From the NCBI RefSeq assembly GCF_024539675.1, contig NZ_JAHHIT010000093.1, forward strand, positions 1 to 37,560: a DNA stretch of 37,560 bases. Reading direction: 5' to 3'. The translations under genes and the position numbers were made by a program. The stretch comes from Streptomyces hilarionis (GTDB lineage Bacteria > Actinomycetota > Actinomycetes > Streptomycetales > Streptomycetaceae). This document shows, one piece after another, positions 15,920 through 25,585 of the stretch; the first letter of the stretch is position 1; every line of letters starts with the position of its first letter. The notes under the pieces were generated by a model. That model saw only the letters and a program-made list of their open reading frames with translations, had not been told where the DNA came from and made no database searches.

Positions 15920-17256
15920 CCACCGAGGCCGCCTTCGACCCCGGTACCGCCGCGACCCGTGCCACCGACGCGATCCTGCGCGACACGCTGCACGGCACCG
16001 CGCGCGGGGTGGTCGTCGACTCCCCGCCGGGCGCCGGCAAGTCCACGCTCGTCGTCCGCGCCGCGCTCGAACTCGCCGGTGCGGGGCGCTCGCTGATGGT
16101 GGTCGCCCAGACCAACGCCCAGGTGGACGACCTGGTCCAGCGGCTGGCGCAGAAGGACCCCGAGCTGCCCGTCGGCCGGCTGCACAGCAGCGACTCCGAC
16201 CCGTACGACAAGGCGCTGGAACGGCTGCCCAACGTGCGCAAGTCGGCGAAGGCGGCGGAGCTGGCCGGGCTGCCGGTCGTCGTGTCCACGGCCGCCAAGT
16301 GGGCGCACGTGAAGGTGGACGAGCCCTGGCGGCACGCCATCGTGGACGAGGCGTACCAGATGCGGTCGGACGGCCTGCTCGCGGTGGCCGGGCTGTTCGA
16401 GCGGGCGCTGTTCGTGGGCGACCCGGGACAGCTGGACCCCTTCTCGATCGTGGGCGGCGAGCAGTGGGCGGGCCTGTCCTACGACCCGTCGGCCTCGGCG
16501 GTGTCGACCCTGCTCGCCCACAACCCGCAGCTGCCGCAGCACCGCCTGCCGGTGTCCTGGCGGCTCCCGGCCTCCGCCGCGCCCCTGGTCTCCGACGCCT
16601 TCTACCCGTACACCCCGTTCCGCAGCGGCACGGGCCACGGGGACCGCGCGCTCTCCTTCGGCGTCCCGTCGGACGGCTCGGGCGTCGACCGGGTGATCGA
16701 CGAGGCGGCGGGGTCGGGCTGGGGCCTGCTGGAGCTGCCCGCCCGGCACACCCCGCGCACCGACCCCGAGGCCGTGCGGGCCCTCGCCACGGTCGTGCGG
16801 CGCCTCCTGGACCGGGGCGGCGCGGCCCGCTCGGAGGGCTCCCCCGACCCGACGCCGCTGACCGCCGGCCGGGTGGCCGTGGGCACGGCGCACCGCGACC
16901 AGGCGGCCGCGGTGCGCGCGGCGCTGACCGAGCTGGGCGTGACGGACGTGACCGTGGACACGGCGAACCGGCTCCAGGGCATGGAGTTCGACGTCACGGT
17001 GATCCTGCACCCGCTCTCCGGCCGCCCGGACGCCACGGCCTTCCACCTGGAGACGGGCCGCCTGTGCGTCCTGGCCTCCCGCCACCGGCACGCGTGCGTG
17101 GTGGTGTGCCGGGCAGGGGTGGGCGACCTGCTGGACGCGTACCCGTCGACGGAACCCGTCCAGCTCGGGACGCTGGTGAAGTTCCCGGACGGCTGGGAGG
17201 CCAACCACGCCGTCCTGGCCCACCTCGCGGAACACCGCGTCCCATGGACGCCGTGA
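15916..17256 (+). CDS. SF1B (Upf1/Dna2-like) DNA/RNA helicase
   Basis: This 446-aa ATPase carries the superfamily 1B helicase motifs in order: Walker A SPPGAGKST (36-44), motif Ia MVVAQTNAQVDDLV, Walker B IVDEAYQM (142-149), motif III GDPGQLDPF (168-176), motif IV VSWRLP (213-218), motif V VDTANRLQGMEFDVTVI (347-363) and motif VI CVLASRHRHACVVV with Arg389. GDPxQL and QGxE are typical of the Upf1/Dna2 group. It is short for the group, with little beyond the core, so it probably relies on partners. The GTG overlaps the preceding TGA (GTGA) and has AGGAGG at 15903-15908. Paired with the iron-sulphur nuclease it resembles a split Dna2 or AddAB, which is inference. Confidence 0.85.
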   Translation: MTTEAAFDPGTAATRATDAILRDTLHGTARGVVVDSPPGAGKSTLVVRAALELAGAGRSLMVVAQTNAQVDDLVQRLAQKDPELPVGRLHSSDSDPYDKALERLPNVRKSAKAAELAGLPVVVSTAAKWAHVKVDEPWRHAIVDEAYQMRSDGLLAVAGLFERALFVGDPGQLDPFSIVGGEQWAGLSYDPSASAVSTLLAHNPQLPQHRLPVSWRLPASAAPLVSDAFYPYTPFRSGTGHGDRALSFGVPSDGSGVDRVIDEAAGSGWGLLELPARHTPRTDPEAVRALATVVRRLLDRGGAARSEGSPDPTPLTAGRVAVGTAHRDQAAAVRAALTELGVTDVTVDTANRLQGMEFDVTVILHPLSGRPDATAFHLETGRLCVLASRHRHACVVVCRAGVGDLLDAYPSTEPVQLGTLVKFPDGWEANHAVLAHLAEHRVPWTP

Positions 17257-17463
17257 GTCCGGTCGTCGTGGGGCGGGCGCCGTGAGCGCGCCGTCATGAG
17301 CCGGGCGGGCACGGGGAACAGCCGGGAACATCGGGGGGCGTTCGCGGCTTGAGAGTCCGGGGCCGAATGGCTCCCGGGTCACCGGGGGACAATGGAAGGT
17401 GGTCCACTCCACCGGCGCCGTCTTCCCGGTGGCGCCGTCCGAACCGTACGAGGAGGCCGAGAC

Positions 17464-17832
17464 ATGGCGGAGCCCACGCCGCGTCGGAACGAACCGCGGC
17501 TACGCCCCGCGCCCCTGCTCTTCGAGCCCGCCGAGGCGACCGGCGACCCGGAGCACTTCTTCGACCTGGAGTCGATAGACGATCCGGGGGCGCTGCTGGC
17601 GCGGGCGACGGAGCTGACGCTCGCGTTCCGGGCGGCGGCCGACCGGGCGGTGGAGTTCCAGGCCATGGCGGCCGCCCAGCTCGCCGATCCGCGCCGCTTC
17701 GACCGGCTGACGGCGGCGGACATCGCCGAGCGGGCCGAGTGGACCGAGGACTACGCGAAGAAGATGGTCGAGTTCGGCCGCGACCTGCTGCGCGGCGACT
17801 CCGAGGGCCGGGGCCCGGCCGACCCGCTCTGA
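17464..17832 (+). CDS. Small conserved protein of unknown function
   Basis: This 122-aa soluble protein begins with an Arg/Pro-rich stretch, then an acidic region (PEHFFDLESIDDPG), a long Ala/Leu-rich helix (ALLARATELTLAFRAAADRA) and a helical C-terminus with DYAKKMVEFGRDLLRG. It contains no Cys. There is no membrane segment and no family I can name, though it reads as a typical streptomycete conserved hypothetical. ATG 17464 is preceded by AGGAGG at proper spacing. The 207 bp upstream separate it from the helicase operon, so it is probably an independent unit. Confidence 0.7.
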   Translation: MAEPTPRRNEPRLRPAPLLFEPAEATGDPEHFFDLESIDDPGALLARATELTLAFRAAADRAVEFQAMAAAQLADPRRFDRLTAADIAERAEWTEDYAKKMVEFGRDLLRGDSEGRGPADPL

Positions 17833-17843
17833 CCGCCGCCCCT

Positions 17844-17872
17844 CCCGGCACCGCCCCTTGGCATATGCCGGG
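17844..17872 (+). terminator. Possible terminator after the 122-aa protein gene
   Basis: CCCGGCA (17844-17850) pairs with TGCCGGG (17866-17872) around a 15-base loop, 12 bases after the stop. The stem is short and no T-run follows. Confidence 0.35.
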
Positions 17873-17960
17873 CGGGCAAGATACCCCTCCTCGTCGCCCG
17901 GTGTCCCGTTTTCCGGAAACTCTGTGAAATCACCCGTTCACTCCGGGTAGACCTGGCGGC

Positions 17961-18548
17961 ATGAGCAGCGCATACGACGAACCTCTCGGCGTCACCCCGG
18001 ACGGCGCGGCCTGGCTGGCGTCCGCCGGAACGTATCCGCGCAGCACGCTCGCCCTCTGGGAGGAGCGTCCGCAGGCCCCGGTGGTCCTGCCGTGCGGTGC
18101 GGTCTTCGACATCGTGAGCGCGCCCGCCCTGTTCGGCAGGCTGATGCTCGACCGGCTGTGGAGCGAGGGGCCGGGCTCGGGCCCGGTGGCCGCGTTCCGC
18201 GGCCGCACGCTGCTGTTCGCCGCGCCGGGCACCGCCCAGCGGCTGCCGTCGCTGCTGGAGTGGGAGGAGTGGGGCGCCCTCGGCCGCCGCGAGGGCCGCA
18301 CCGCGACCGTGCCGCCGCTGCTGTGCCACGGCACCGGCGACGCGGTGACCGTGCCCGCGCTCACCCCCTCCGACGCCGGGTGCGCGACCCGCTGGATGGT
18401 GGCCCCCGACACCCGTCACCCCTGGCTGCCGGGCCCCGAGATCCTGCTGTGGGCGGCGGTCCGGGCGGCCCGCTCGGCGGTGCGCATATCGATTTCTCCT
18501 CCCCCCGACCAGGATGCTAAGGTCTACGACGTCAGCAGGCGCCGCTAG
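17961..18548 (+). CDS. Conserved protein, Prim-Pol N-terminal-like
   Basis: This 195-aa protein is like those annotated in Streptomyces as N-terminal bifunctional DNA primase/polymerase fragments; I hold that family name loosely. Visible landmarks are VVLPCGAVFDIV, GPGSGPVAAF, LLFAAPGTAQRLPSLLEWEE, LLCHGTGDAVTVPAL and WMVAPDT, followed by a helix. No primase catalytic acidic triad is evident, so catalysis is doubtful. The 3' end is unusual: the last codons cover the tRNA-Lys promoter, and the TAG stop at 18546-18548 is bases 8-10 of the tRNA gene. The original stop may have been lost upstream. ATG 17961 was taken from the start of the conserved block. Confidence 0.68.
   Translation: MSSAYDEPLGVTPDGAAWLASAGTYPRSTLALWEERPQAPVVLPCGAVFDIVSAPALFGRLMLDRLWSEGPGSGPVAAFRGRTLLFAAPGTAQRLPSLLEWEEWGALGRREGRTATVPPLLCHGTGDAVTVPALTPSDAGCATRWMVAPDTRHPWLPGPEILLWAAVRAARSAVRISISPPPDQDAKVYDVSRRR
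18518..18523 (+). promoter_or_regulatory. -10 element of tRNA-Lys copy 1
   Basis: TAAGGT, 15 bases before the tRNA 5' end. It lies inside the last codons of the upstream gene. No clear -35 is seen. Confidence 0.4.
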
Positions 18549-18612
18549 CTCAGTTGGTTAGAGCAGCTGACTCTTAATCAGCGGGTCCGGGGTTCGAGTC
18601 CCTGGCGGCGCA
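18539..18612 (+). tRNA. tRNA-Lys (anticodon CTT), copy 1
   Basis: A complete cloverleaf of 74 bases. The acceptor GCGCCGC pairs with GCGGCGC, the D arm is GCTC/GAGC, the anticodon stem is GCTGA/TCAGC with loop CTCTTAA (anticodon CTT, reading AAG), and the T arm is CGGGG/CCCTG with TTCGAGT. The discriminator is A and CCA is not encoded. The sequence is identical to the copies at 30811 and 36804. The preceding CDS ends inside its 5' end. Confidence 0.97.
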
Positions 18613-18622
18613 CAGACGGCAG

Positions 18623-18650
18623 AGGCCCCTCGCGGAAGCGAGGGGCCTTT
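18623..18650. terminator. Bidirectional terminator after tRNA-Lys copy 1
   Basis: AGGCCCCTCGC and GCGAGGGGCCT form an 11-bp stem with a GGAA loop, followed by TTT. It is placed ten bases after the tRNA and also 25 bases past the stop of the metalloprotease on the other strand. Confidence 0.75.
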
Positions 18651-18674
18651 CGCGTGTCCGGCGCGCGGGCGCTC

Positions 18675-19964
18675 TCAGAGGTTCGCCCCCGGTGTGATCC
18701 TCACCGTCCACTCGCCCGACGCGGTACGCCCTTCCACGTCCACGCGGACGCCGCTCCCGGGAACGGTGAAGCTCTCGCCGAGGCCGACCGGGGCGTCCGC
18801 GAGGGGCGGGTAGACGGAGTTCTCCCAGCAGGCCTCGGTGTGCGGGTGGGCGTCGAGCACCTCCACGGGACCGCGGCCGGAGCGGGCGCCGCTGCTCACG
18901 CGGTAGACGAGGATGCCGGAGCGGCAGGCCGCGCGGTCGTTGCCCAGCGGACCGCGCGCCTCGAACGCGAGCGCGCTGTCGGGGCCGGTGCGCACCACGG
19001 CGAGCTTGGCGCCGCCGCCGAGCCCGAAGGCCGGCGGGCCGGAGGCGCGGGCGACCGGCACCCCGGGGCCGGCGGCGAGCGGCTCCAGGGTCAGCCGCGT
19101 CGGCCCCGCGCCCCGAACGCACACCACCTGGCGGTCGTCCAGCCAGCCCAGCTTCCACTTGTGCCAGGCGAACAGATCGGGGGCGAGGCCGAACTGGCTG
19201 CCCATCAGGTCCCAGTCGCCGACGTAGGTGTCCCAGTCCCCCTTGCCGTCGGCGGGACGGTGGTAGAGGTCGGGCAGGTCGAAGACGTGCCCGGTCTCGT
19301 GGGCGAGGACGAGCCGGTCCGGGGGGTGCTTCTCGAAGACGGTGACCACGCGGGGGATGTCCGTGCCGTCGGCGTGCAACGGCGTCTGCAGGTTGACGAC
19401 CTTCGTGGCGTCCGAGTCGACGCCCGGCGCGTCCGGGTCGGCCACGAAGTAGACGAGGTCGTAGCGGGAGAAGTCGACGTGCGGGTCGGCCGCGGCCAGC
19501 GCGTCGTGCAGGTAGGCGGCCCGGCCGGCCGGACTCCAGTCGCGCTGTATGGCGTACGCGGTGGACGGCTTCGGCATGTGGATCCACCGCTTGAGCGGGT
19601 GCGCGCGCAGGGTGAACCGGCCGTAGGACGCCTGCCGGAAGAAGCGGCTGGTGGCGGGGAAGTGGTCGGCGGCCAGTTCGGCGGGGGTCGCCATGGGGGT
19701 CCAGTCGGGGAAGGACAGGAAGACCATGACCGCGTCCAGGGCGCGCGTCGGGCGGGGGTAGGCGGCGTTCCAGGTGTCCAGACCCTCCGAGTGGTGGGCG
19801 TCGGTGCGGGCCAGGGCGCAGGGCGCGGCGGAGTAGGGCCCGGCGACCGAGGGGCCGCCGATCAGGGAGGTCGCCGCGAGCGCCGAGAGGGTGGTGAACA
19901 CCGCGGCCGTACTGCGCAGTCGGGGGTAGGGGAACAGTCGCACGGGTCGCGGCAGACGCGGCAC
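18675..19964 (-). CDS. Secreted M6-type metalloprotease
   Basis: This 429-aa protein is a zinc metalloprotease resembling the M6 (immune inhibitor A-like) family. The zinc motif HETGHVFDLPD lies near residue 235, with HExxH ligands, the catalytic Glu and a third Asp downstream; a DWDLMGSQFG Met-turn-like segment follows. The N-terminus has a basic start, a hydrophobic stretch (FTTLSALAATSLIGG) and an export-signal-like Ala/Gly/Pro region, so secretion is expected. The C-terminal third is beta-rich. I chose GTG 19964, preceded by CGGAGG five bases away, over GTG 20000. The protein appears complete, and the substrate is unknown. Confidence 0.85.
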   Translation of the reverse strand: MPRLPRPVRLFPYPRLRSTAAVFTTLSALAATSLIGGPSVAGPYSAAPCALARTDAHHSEGLDTWNAAYPRPTRALDAVMVFLSFPDWTPMATPAELAADHFPATSRFFRQASYGRFTLRAHPLKRWIHMPKPSTAYAIQRDWSPAGRAAYLHDALAAADPHVDFSRYDLVYFVADPDAPGVDSDATKVVNLQTPLHADGTDIPRVVTVFEKHPPDRLVLAHETGHVFDLPDLYHRPADGKGDWDTYVGDWDLMGSQFGLAPDLFAWHKWKLGWLDDRQVVCVRGAGPTRLTLEPLAAGPGVPVARASGPPAFGLGGGAKLAVVRTGPDSALAFEARGPLGNDRAACRSGILVYRVSSGARSGRGPVEVLDAHPHTEACWENSVYPPLADAPVGLGESFTVPGSGVRVDVEGRTASGEWTVRITPGANL

Positions 19965-20279
19965 AGAGACCTCCGGGGGCGGTTCACGGGACACCGCCAC
20001 CCAGCCTGTGTGAATTTGTCGTACTACGCCCTGTTTGTCTGCCCCAGACGAGTGAGGCGACGGGAATCGGGCATCACCTCGACACCCCCGGAATTCTCAC
20101 GGAACGTCACAAGCGGTCGTCCACCCTCAGAACGGGGCCAGGTGCGGGCAGAAACGATCTGTCAGAAGGGTGGGTTGTTCCGGGACACTGGGCAGTGGCT
20201 GCGCGGGTCCGGGGGCAGCATCTATGATCGGCAGACTTTCCTGCACGGACAGCGATCGAGTGCACTGCGGGAGCGAGCG
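19965..20279. other. Intergenic region between metalloprotease and c-di-GMP gene
   Basis: This 315-bp divergent promoter region has noticeably lower GC around 20010-20110 than its neighbours. It holds the -10-like element at 20223-20228 and no gene. No RNA structure or clear operator was seen. Confidence 0.6.
20223..20228 (+). promoter_or_regulatory. Candidate -10 of the c-di-GMP enzyme gene
   Basis: TATGAT, a near-consensus -10 hexamer, 52 bases before the GTG at 20280. The -35 region is weak. Confidence 0.4.
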
Positions 20280-22138
20280 GTGAGCGGAACGTCCGAAGGG
20301 CCGACGCCCGCGGCAGACCTCGACCGGTCAGCCGTCACAGAGAGTGACATCGAGAGTACGGAAAGCGGGTCGCCGGGCCACCAGCCGCCGGTCTACCGCT
20401 CCGTCTTCGGCACGGCGCCCCTCGCCATGGCCGTCGTCGACGCCGAGGGCCGCGTCGTCGACGCCAACGACGCGCTCGGCACGCTCCTGGGCGGCGGCAG
20501 CGCCGCCCTGGTCGGTCGGGTCGCCTCCGACCTGCTGGACCTGGCCTCCGACACCCGGACCTGGCACGCCTACCGGGAGGTGCTGCGCGGCCGGCGGGCG
20601 AAACTGCGCTGCACCCGGCGGCTGAAGCAGCCCGACGGCCGCTCCCTGTGGACGCAGATCACGGTCTCCCCGCTCGACGGCGACGAGAGCGGCGTGCTGC
20701 TGTCCGTCACCGACGTCAGCGCCCACCGCGATCTCCAGGCCAGGCTGCGTCACCTCCAGATGCACGACCCGGTGACCCGGCTGCCCAACCGCACCCTGTT
20801 CTTCGAGCGGGTGTCGGCCGCGCTGGAGGCGGAGGCCTACGAGCAGAGCGGAACCGGCCGCATCGGCCTGTGCTACCTGGACCTGGACGGGTTCAAGGCC
20901 GTCAACGACACCCTCGGCCACCGCGTCGGCGACCGGCTGCTGACCGCCGTCGCCCAGCGGCTCACGGAGTGCGCCACCGCGGCCGGGCAGACCCGGCCGA
21001 GCGTGCCCCTGGTGGCCCGGCTGGGCGGCGACGAGTTCGCCCTGCTCGTCGAGCACTCCACCGGCACCGACCAGCTCGCCGACCTGGCCGAGTGCGTGCT
21101 CAAGGCGCTCCAGGCGCCCTTCGACCTGGCCGGCCACCGGCTGAACGTCTCCGCGTCGATCGGGGTCGTGGAGCGGCACGCCGCCGGCACCACCGCCACC
21201 GGACTGATGCAGGCCGCCGACACGACGCTGTACTGGGCGAAGGTGGACGGCAAGGACCGCTGGACGCTGTTCGACCCCGAGCGCAACGCCCATCTGATGA
21301 CCCGCCAGGCCCTGTCCTCCACGCTGCGGCCCGCCATCGAGCGCGGCGAGTTCCGCCTCGACTACCAGCCGCTGGTCGGCATGTCCGACGGCCGGCTGCG
21401 CGGAGTGGAGGCCCTGGTGCGCTGGGACCACCCCCGGTTCGGGCTGCTGTCGCCGAATCGGTTCGTCGCGCTGGCCGAGGAGGACGGCTCGATCGTCCCG
21501 CTCGGACGATGGGTTCTGGCCACCGCCTGCCGCCAGGCCCGGCAGTGGCAGCTGGACAACCCCGACGAGGCGCCGCTGTTCGTCAGCGTCAACGTGGCGG
21601 TCCGCCAGGTGTGGGACTCCGACCTGGTGGCGGACGTGGCGAAGATCCTCGCCGAGACCGGACTGCCCCCGCGGCTGCTGCAACTGGAGCTGACCGAGTC
21701 CGCGGTGATGGGCTCGGCGGGACGGCCGTTGCAGGCGTTGCAGGCGCTCAGCGAGATGGGCGTGGGGATCGCCATCGACGACTTCGGCACCGGCTACTCC
21801 AATCTCGCCTACCTGAGCCGGCTGCCGGTGTCGGTGCTGAAACTGGACGGGTCCTTCGTGCGCGGCTTCCAGTACGAGAGCGACAAGGAGGGAGCCGCCC
21901 CGCCGAACCCGGCCGACCAGGTCGTCGTCGAGGCGATGATCGACCTCGCGCACCGGCTGGGGCTGACCGTCACCGCCGAGTGCGTGGAGACGTCCGCGCA
22001 GGCGACCCGGCTGCGCAGCATCGGCTGCGACACCGGGCAGGGCTGGCTGTACTCCCGCCCGGTGCCGCCGGACCGCATCTCCGAACTGCTGGGGGCGGAC
22101 GCCGGCGCCGAGCCCGCGGACGGCCCCGGAACGCAGTC

Positions 22139-22160
<22 letters not shown>
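20280..22160 (+). CDS. PAS-GGDEF-EAL cyclic-di-GMP enzyme
   Basis: This 626-aa cytoplasmic protein has a PAS-like N-terminal domain (about 38-148), a GGDEF domain (about 155-332) and an EAL domain (about 340-610). The GGDEF site is intact (LGGDEF, 248-253). The EAL site looks intact too, with EAL at 377-379, SVNVAVRQ, LELTES, DDFGTGYSN (500-508), LKLDGSF, ECVET and GQGWLYS. Both cyclase and phosphodiesterase activity are therefore possible. There is no RxxD inhibitory site five residues before GGDEF (PSVP is there instead), so c-di-GMP product inhibition is unlikely at that site. The layout is that of RmdA-type streptomycete enzymes that feed BldD. GTG 20280 has GGGAG upstream; no membrane helices are present. 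Confidence 0.93.
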
Positions 22161-23347
<1,187 letters not shown>

Positions 23348-23431
23348 GGGGGTCCTCCTGTCGTCGAGCGTGTGTCCGTCCTCGTCGCACCAACAGGAGG
23401 CTGTCCCCGCTTATTCCCGGCGGCCGGGCGC

Positions 23432-24163
23432 TCAGGCCTGGACGATCGGCTCCCGGACGAACAGGGCGCCGAGCCCCGGGGCGTGCACGCGCCGGTCCGT
23501 CAGGCGCAGCCCCTCCCAGACCGTGACCTGGTTGGCGGTCAGGACCGGCTTGCCGAGCTCCTTCTCCAGCGCGGGCAGAAAGGCGGCCGTGTGCAGGGCG
23601 GTGCTGGGCAGCAGGACCGCCTGCGCGTCGGGGGTGTCGGCCGCCCGGGCGAGGGCGAGCACCTCCGCCTCGCCCCATGCGCCGGCCTCGGCCGCGCCGA
23701 CGGCCTCGCCGCCGCGCACGCCCGCCACCTCCAGCCCGCCCGCCCGCAGGAAGTCGGCGAACAGCGCGGCCACGTCCTGCGGGTAGACCGCGGCGACGGC
23801 GACCCGGGCGGCGCCGACCTCGCGGGCCGCGTGCACGAAGGCGAAGGAGGTGGAGGAGGCGGGCATCCCGGCGGTCGTGGCCAGGGTGCGCACCTGCTCC
23901 TGGGCGCCGTCCCAGCCGTGCACGAAGCCGCCGCTCGTGCAGGCCCACACGACCGCCTCCGCGCCGGCGAGCCGCAGCTGCTCGACGCCCTTGGCGAGCC
24001 GCTCGGGCGCGCCCAGCCGCCTCAGCGCGTCGACCCGGTGCGCGTCCTCGCCGACGTCCGTGTGGACCAGGTCCACCCGGATGTCGCTGCCCAGGAGCTG
24101 CTCGATGCGGGGGTAGTCGTCCTCGGCCGAGTGGCCCGGGTAGAGGAAACCGAGTGCGGTCAT
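23432..24163 (-). CDS. Maleate isomerase / EutA-like Asp-Glu racemase family protein
   Basis: This 243-aa protein is of the Asp/Glu racemase superfamily, in the maleate cis-trans isomerase/arylmalonate decarboxylase/EutA branch. The first catalytic-type Cys is Cys75, in VVWACTSGGFVHG. Where isomerases have a second Cys, this protein reads LPSTALHT with Ser187, so a two-Cys isomerase mechanism is unlikely as written. The C-terminal block LTANQVTVWEGLR is characteristic. ATG 24163 has AGGAAGG upstream. A 31-codon relic of a second family member lies directly upstream on the same strand. With ehuBCDA nearby, an ectoine-utilisation-type (EutA) role is possible but not shown. Confidence 0.78.
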   Translation of the reverse strand: MTALGFLYPGHSAEDDYPRIEQLLGSDIRVDLVHTDVGEDAHRVDALRRLGAPERLAKGVEQLRLAGAEAVVWACTSGGFVHGWDGAQEQVRTLATTAGMPASSTSFAFVHAAREVGAARVAVAAVYPQDVAALFADFLRAGGLEVAGVRGGEAVGAAEAGAWGEAEVLALARAADTPDAQAVLLPSTALHTAAFLPALEKELGKPVLTANQVTVWEGLRLTDRRVHAPGLGALFVREPIVQA

Positions 24164-24293
24164 GTCCAGCCTTCCTGGTGCTGCTCTTCTTCCGGCGGTA
24201 CCGGGGCTCCCGCGGTACGGAGCGTCGCCGCAGCGCACGGGTGTCCGGCGGTTCGGGTGGGCCGCACGCGCGCCGGGACTCCCCGCAACGCCT

Positions 24294-24386
24294 GTACGGT
24301 CCCACCGCCCGGGTACCCAGTCGGCGCAACGCCGCCCACACGGTCACCTGGTTGGCCGAAATGTGGGGTATGCGCGCTTCCGGCTC
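24294..24386 (-). pseudogene. Relic of a second maleate isomerase/EutA-like gene
   Basis: The minus strand encodes 31 codons including IPHISANQVTVWAALRRLG, matching LTANQVTVWEGLR of the gene at 23432 and the usual family end. No more of the family can be recognised on either side. It sits in the 376-bp gap between that gene and the divergent dehydrogenase. I read it as the C-terminal tip of a decayed duplicate. Confidence 0.55.
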
Positions 24387-24539
24387 CGCGTGGGGTCCCT
24401 GCCCGGCCGGCGGGCGGAGAGGGCGGATCCGGGCGCAACGCGACGGCCGGGCAGCCGTGTTGACGGCCGCGGGTTCGGGTGCGAACGTGGTCGATCCGCG
24501 CACGTCGGACACGTGGGCCACGGACGAGGGGGGCACCGG

Positions 24540-25502
24540 ATGGGCGACGCCCCGGCGGCTCTTCCCACGCTCGTCGTCCTCGACGCCGATCCCCTCCCCC
24601 GGCTGGGGCGGCTCACCGGACGGGTCCGGGTGCTGCACGCCGACGAGGCCACGCTCGCGGACCGGCTCCCGGCCGCGGACGTGCTGCTGGTCTGGGACTT
24701 CACCTCGCACGCGGTGCGCGCCGCCTGGCCGGGCGAGGGACCCCGGCCGCGCTGGGTGCACACCGCCAGCGCGGGCGTGGACCATGTGCTGTGCCCGGAA
24801 CTCGTCGCGTCCGACACGGTGGTGACGAACGCGCGCGGCATCTTCGACGAGCCGATCGCCGAGTACGTCGCCGCGCTGGTCCTGGCGATGGCCAAGGACC
24901 TGCCGCGCACCTGGGAGCTCCAGCGGCAGGGCCGATGGCTGCACCGGGAGAGCCGGCGGGTCGCGGGCGGCCGCGCCGTGATCGTGGGGTCCGGGCCGAT
25001 CGGGCGGGCGATCGCCCGCACCCTGAAGGCGCTCGGGCTGACCACGGCGGTCGTCGGCCGGGTCCCGCGCACCGGCGTCCACGGCCCCGAGGACCTGGAC
25101 CGGCTCCTCGCCCGCGCCGACTGGGTGATCGCGGCCGCCCCGCTGACCGAGCAGACGCGCGGCATGTTCGACACCCGGCGGTTCGGCGTGATGCAGCCCT
25201 CGGCCCGCTTCGTCAACGTCGGCCGCGGACAGTTGGTCGTCGAGGACGCGCTGGTGCGGGCGTTGGAGCGGCGCTGGATCGCGGGCGCCGCGCTGGACGT
25301 CGTCACCGATGAGCCGCTCGCCCCCGACAGCCCGCTGTGGCGGGTTCCGGGGCTGCTGATCTCGCCCCACATGAGCGGCGACACCATCGGGTCGTACGAC
25401 GAACTCGGCGCGCAGTTCGTGGAGTTGTTCGAGCGGTGGGCAGCGGGCCGGCCGCTGAAGAACGTGGTCGACAAGCAGCGCGGCTACGTGCCCGGACACT
25501 GA
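24540..25502 (+). CDS. D-2-hydroxyacid dehydrogenase
   Basis: This 320-aa NAD(P)-dependent oxidoreductase should reduce 2-keto acids or oxidise D-2-hydroxyacids. The N-terminal part contributes the substrate domain (VHTASAGVDHVL). The dinucleotide fold begins with AVIVGSGPIGRAIARTLKALG (GxGxxG pattern). The catalytic Arg is in VNVGRGQLV, Glu in VVTDEPLAPDSPLW and His in LISPHMSGD. ATG 24540 is preceded by GAGGGGGG. It is divergent from the isomerase-like gene and convergent with the cupin gene. The natural substrate is unknown. Confidence 0.9.
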   Translation: MGDAPAALPTLVVLDADPLPRLGRLTGRVRVLHADEATLADRLPAADVLLVWDFTSHAVRAAWPGEGPRPRWVHTASAGVDHVLCPELVASDTVVTNARGIFDEPIAEYVAALVLAMAKDLPRTWELQRQGRWLHRESRRVAGGRAVIVGSGPIGRAIARTLKALGLTTAVVGRVPRTGVHGPEDLDRLLARADWVIAAAPLTEQTRGMFDTRRFGVMQPSARFVNVGRGQLVVEDALVRALERRWIAGAALDVVTDEPLAPDSPLWRVPGLLISPHMSGDTIGSYDELGAQFVELFERWAAGRPLKNVVDKQRGYVPGH

Positions 25503-25543
25503 CCGCCCCCGCCCCGGACGGTAGGGCCGGTGGCCGCGGGCGG

Positions 25544-25585
25544 GGTCAGGCGGTGGCCGGAGCGGGTCAGGCGGTGGCCGGAGCG
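25544..25585. repeat. Perfect 21-bp tandem duplication at the cupin gene end
   Basis: GGTCAGGCGGTGGCCGGAGCG is present twice, head to tail, at 25544-25564 and 25565-25585. The second copy contains the cupin stop (TCA at 25567-25569). The first copy repeats the last codons and the stop after the gene has ended. Confidence 0.85.
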
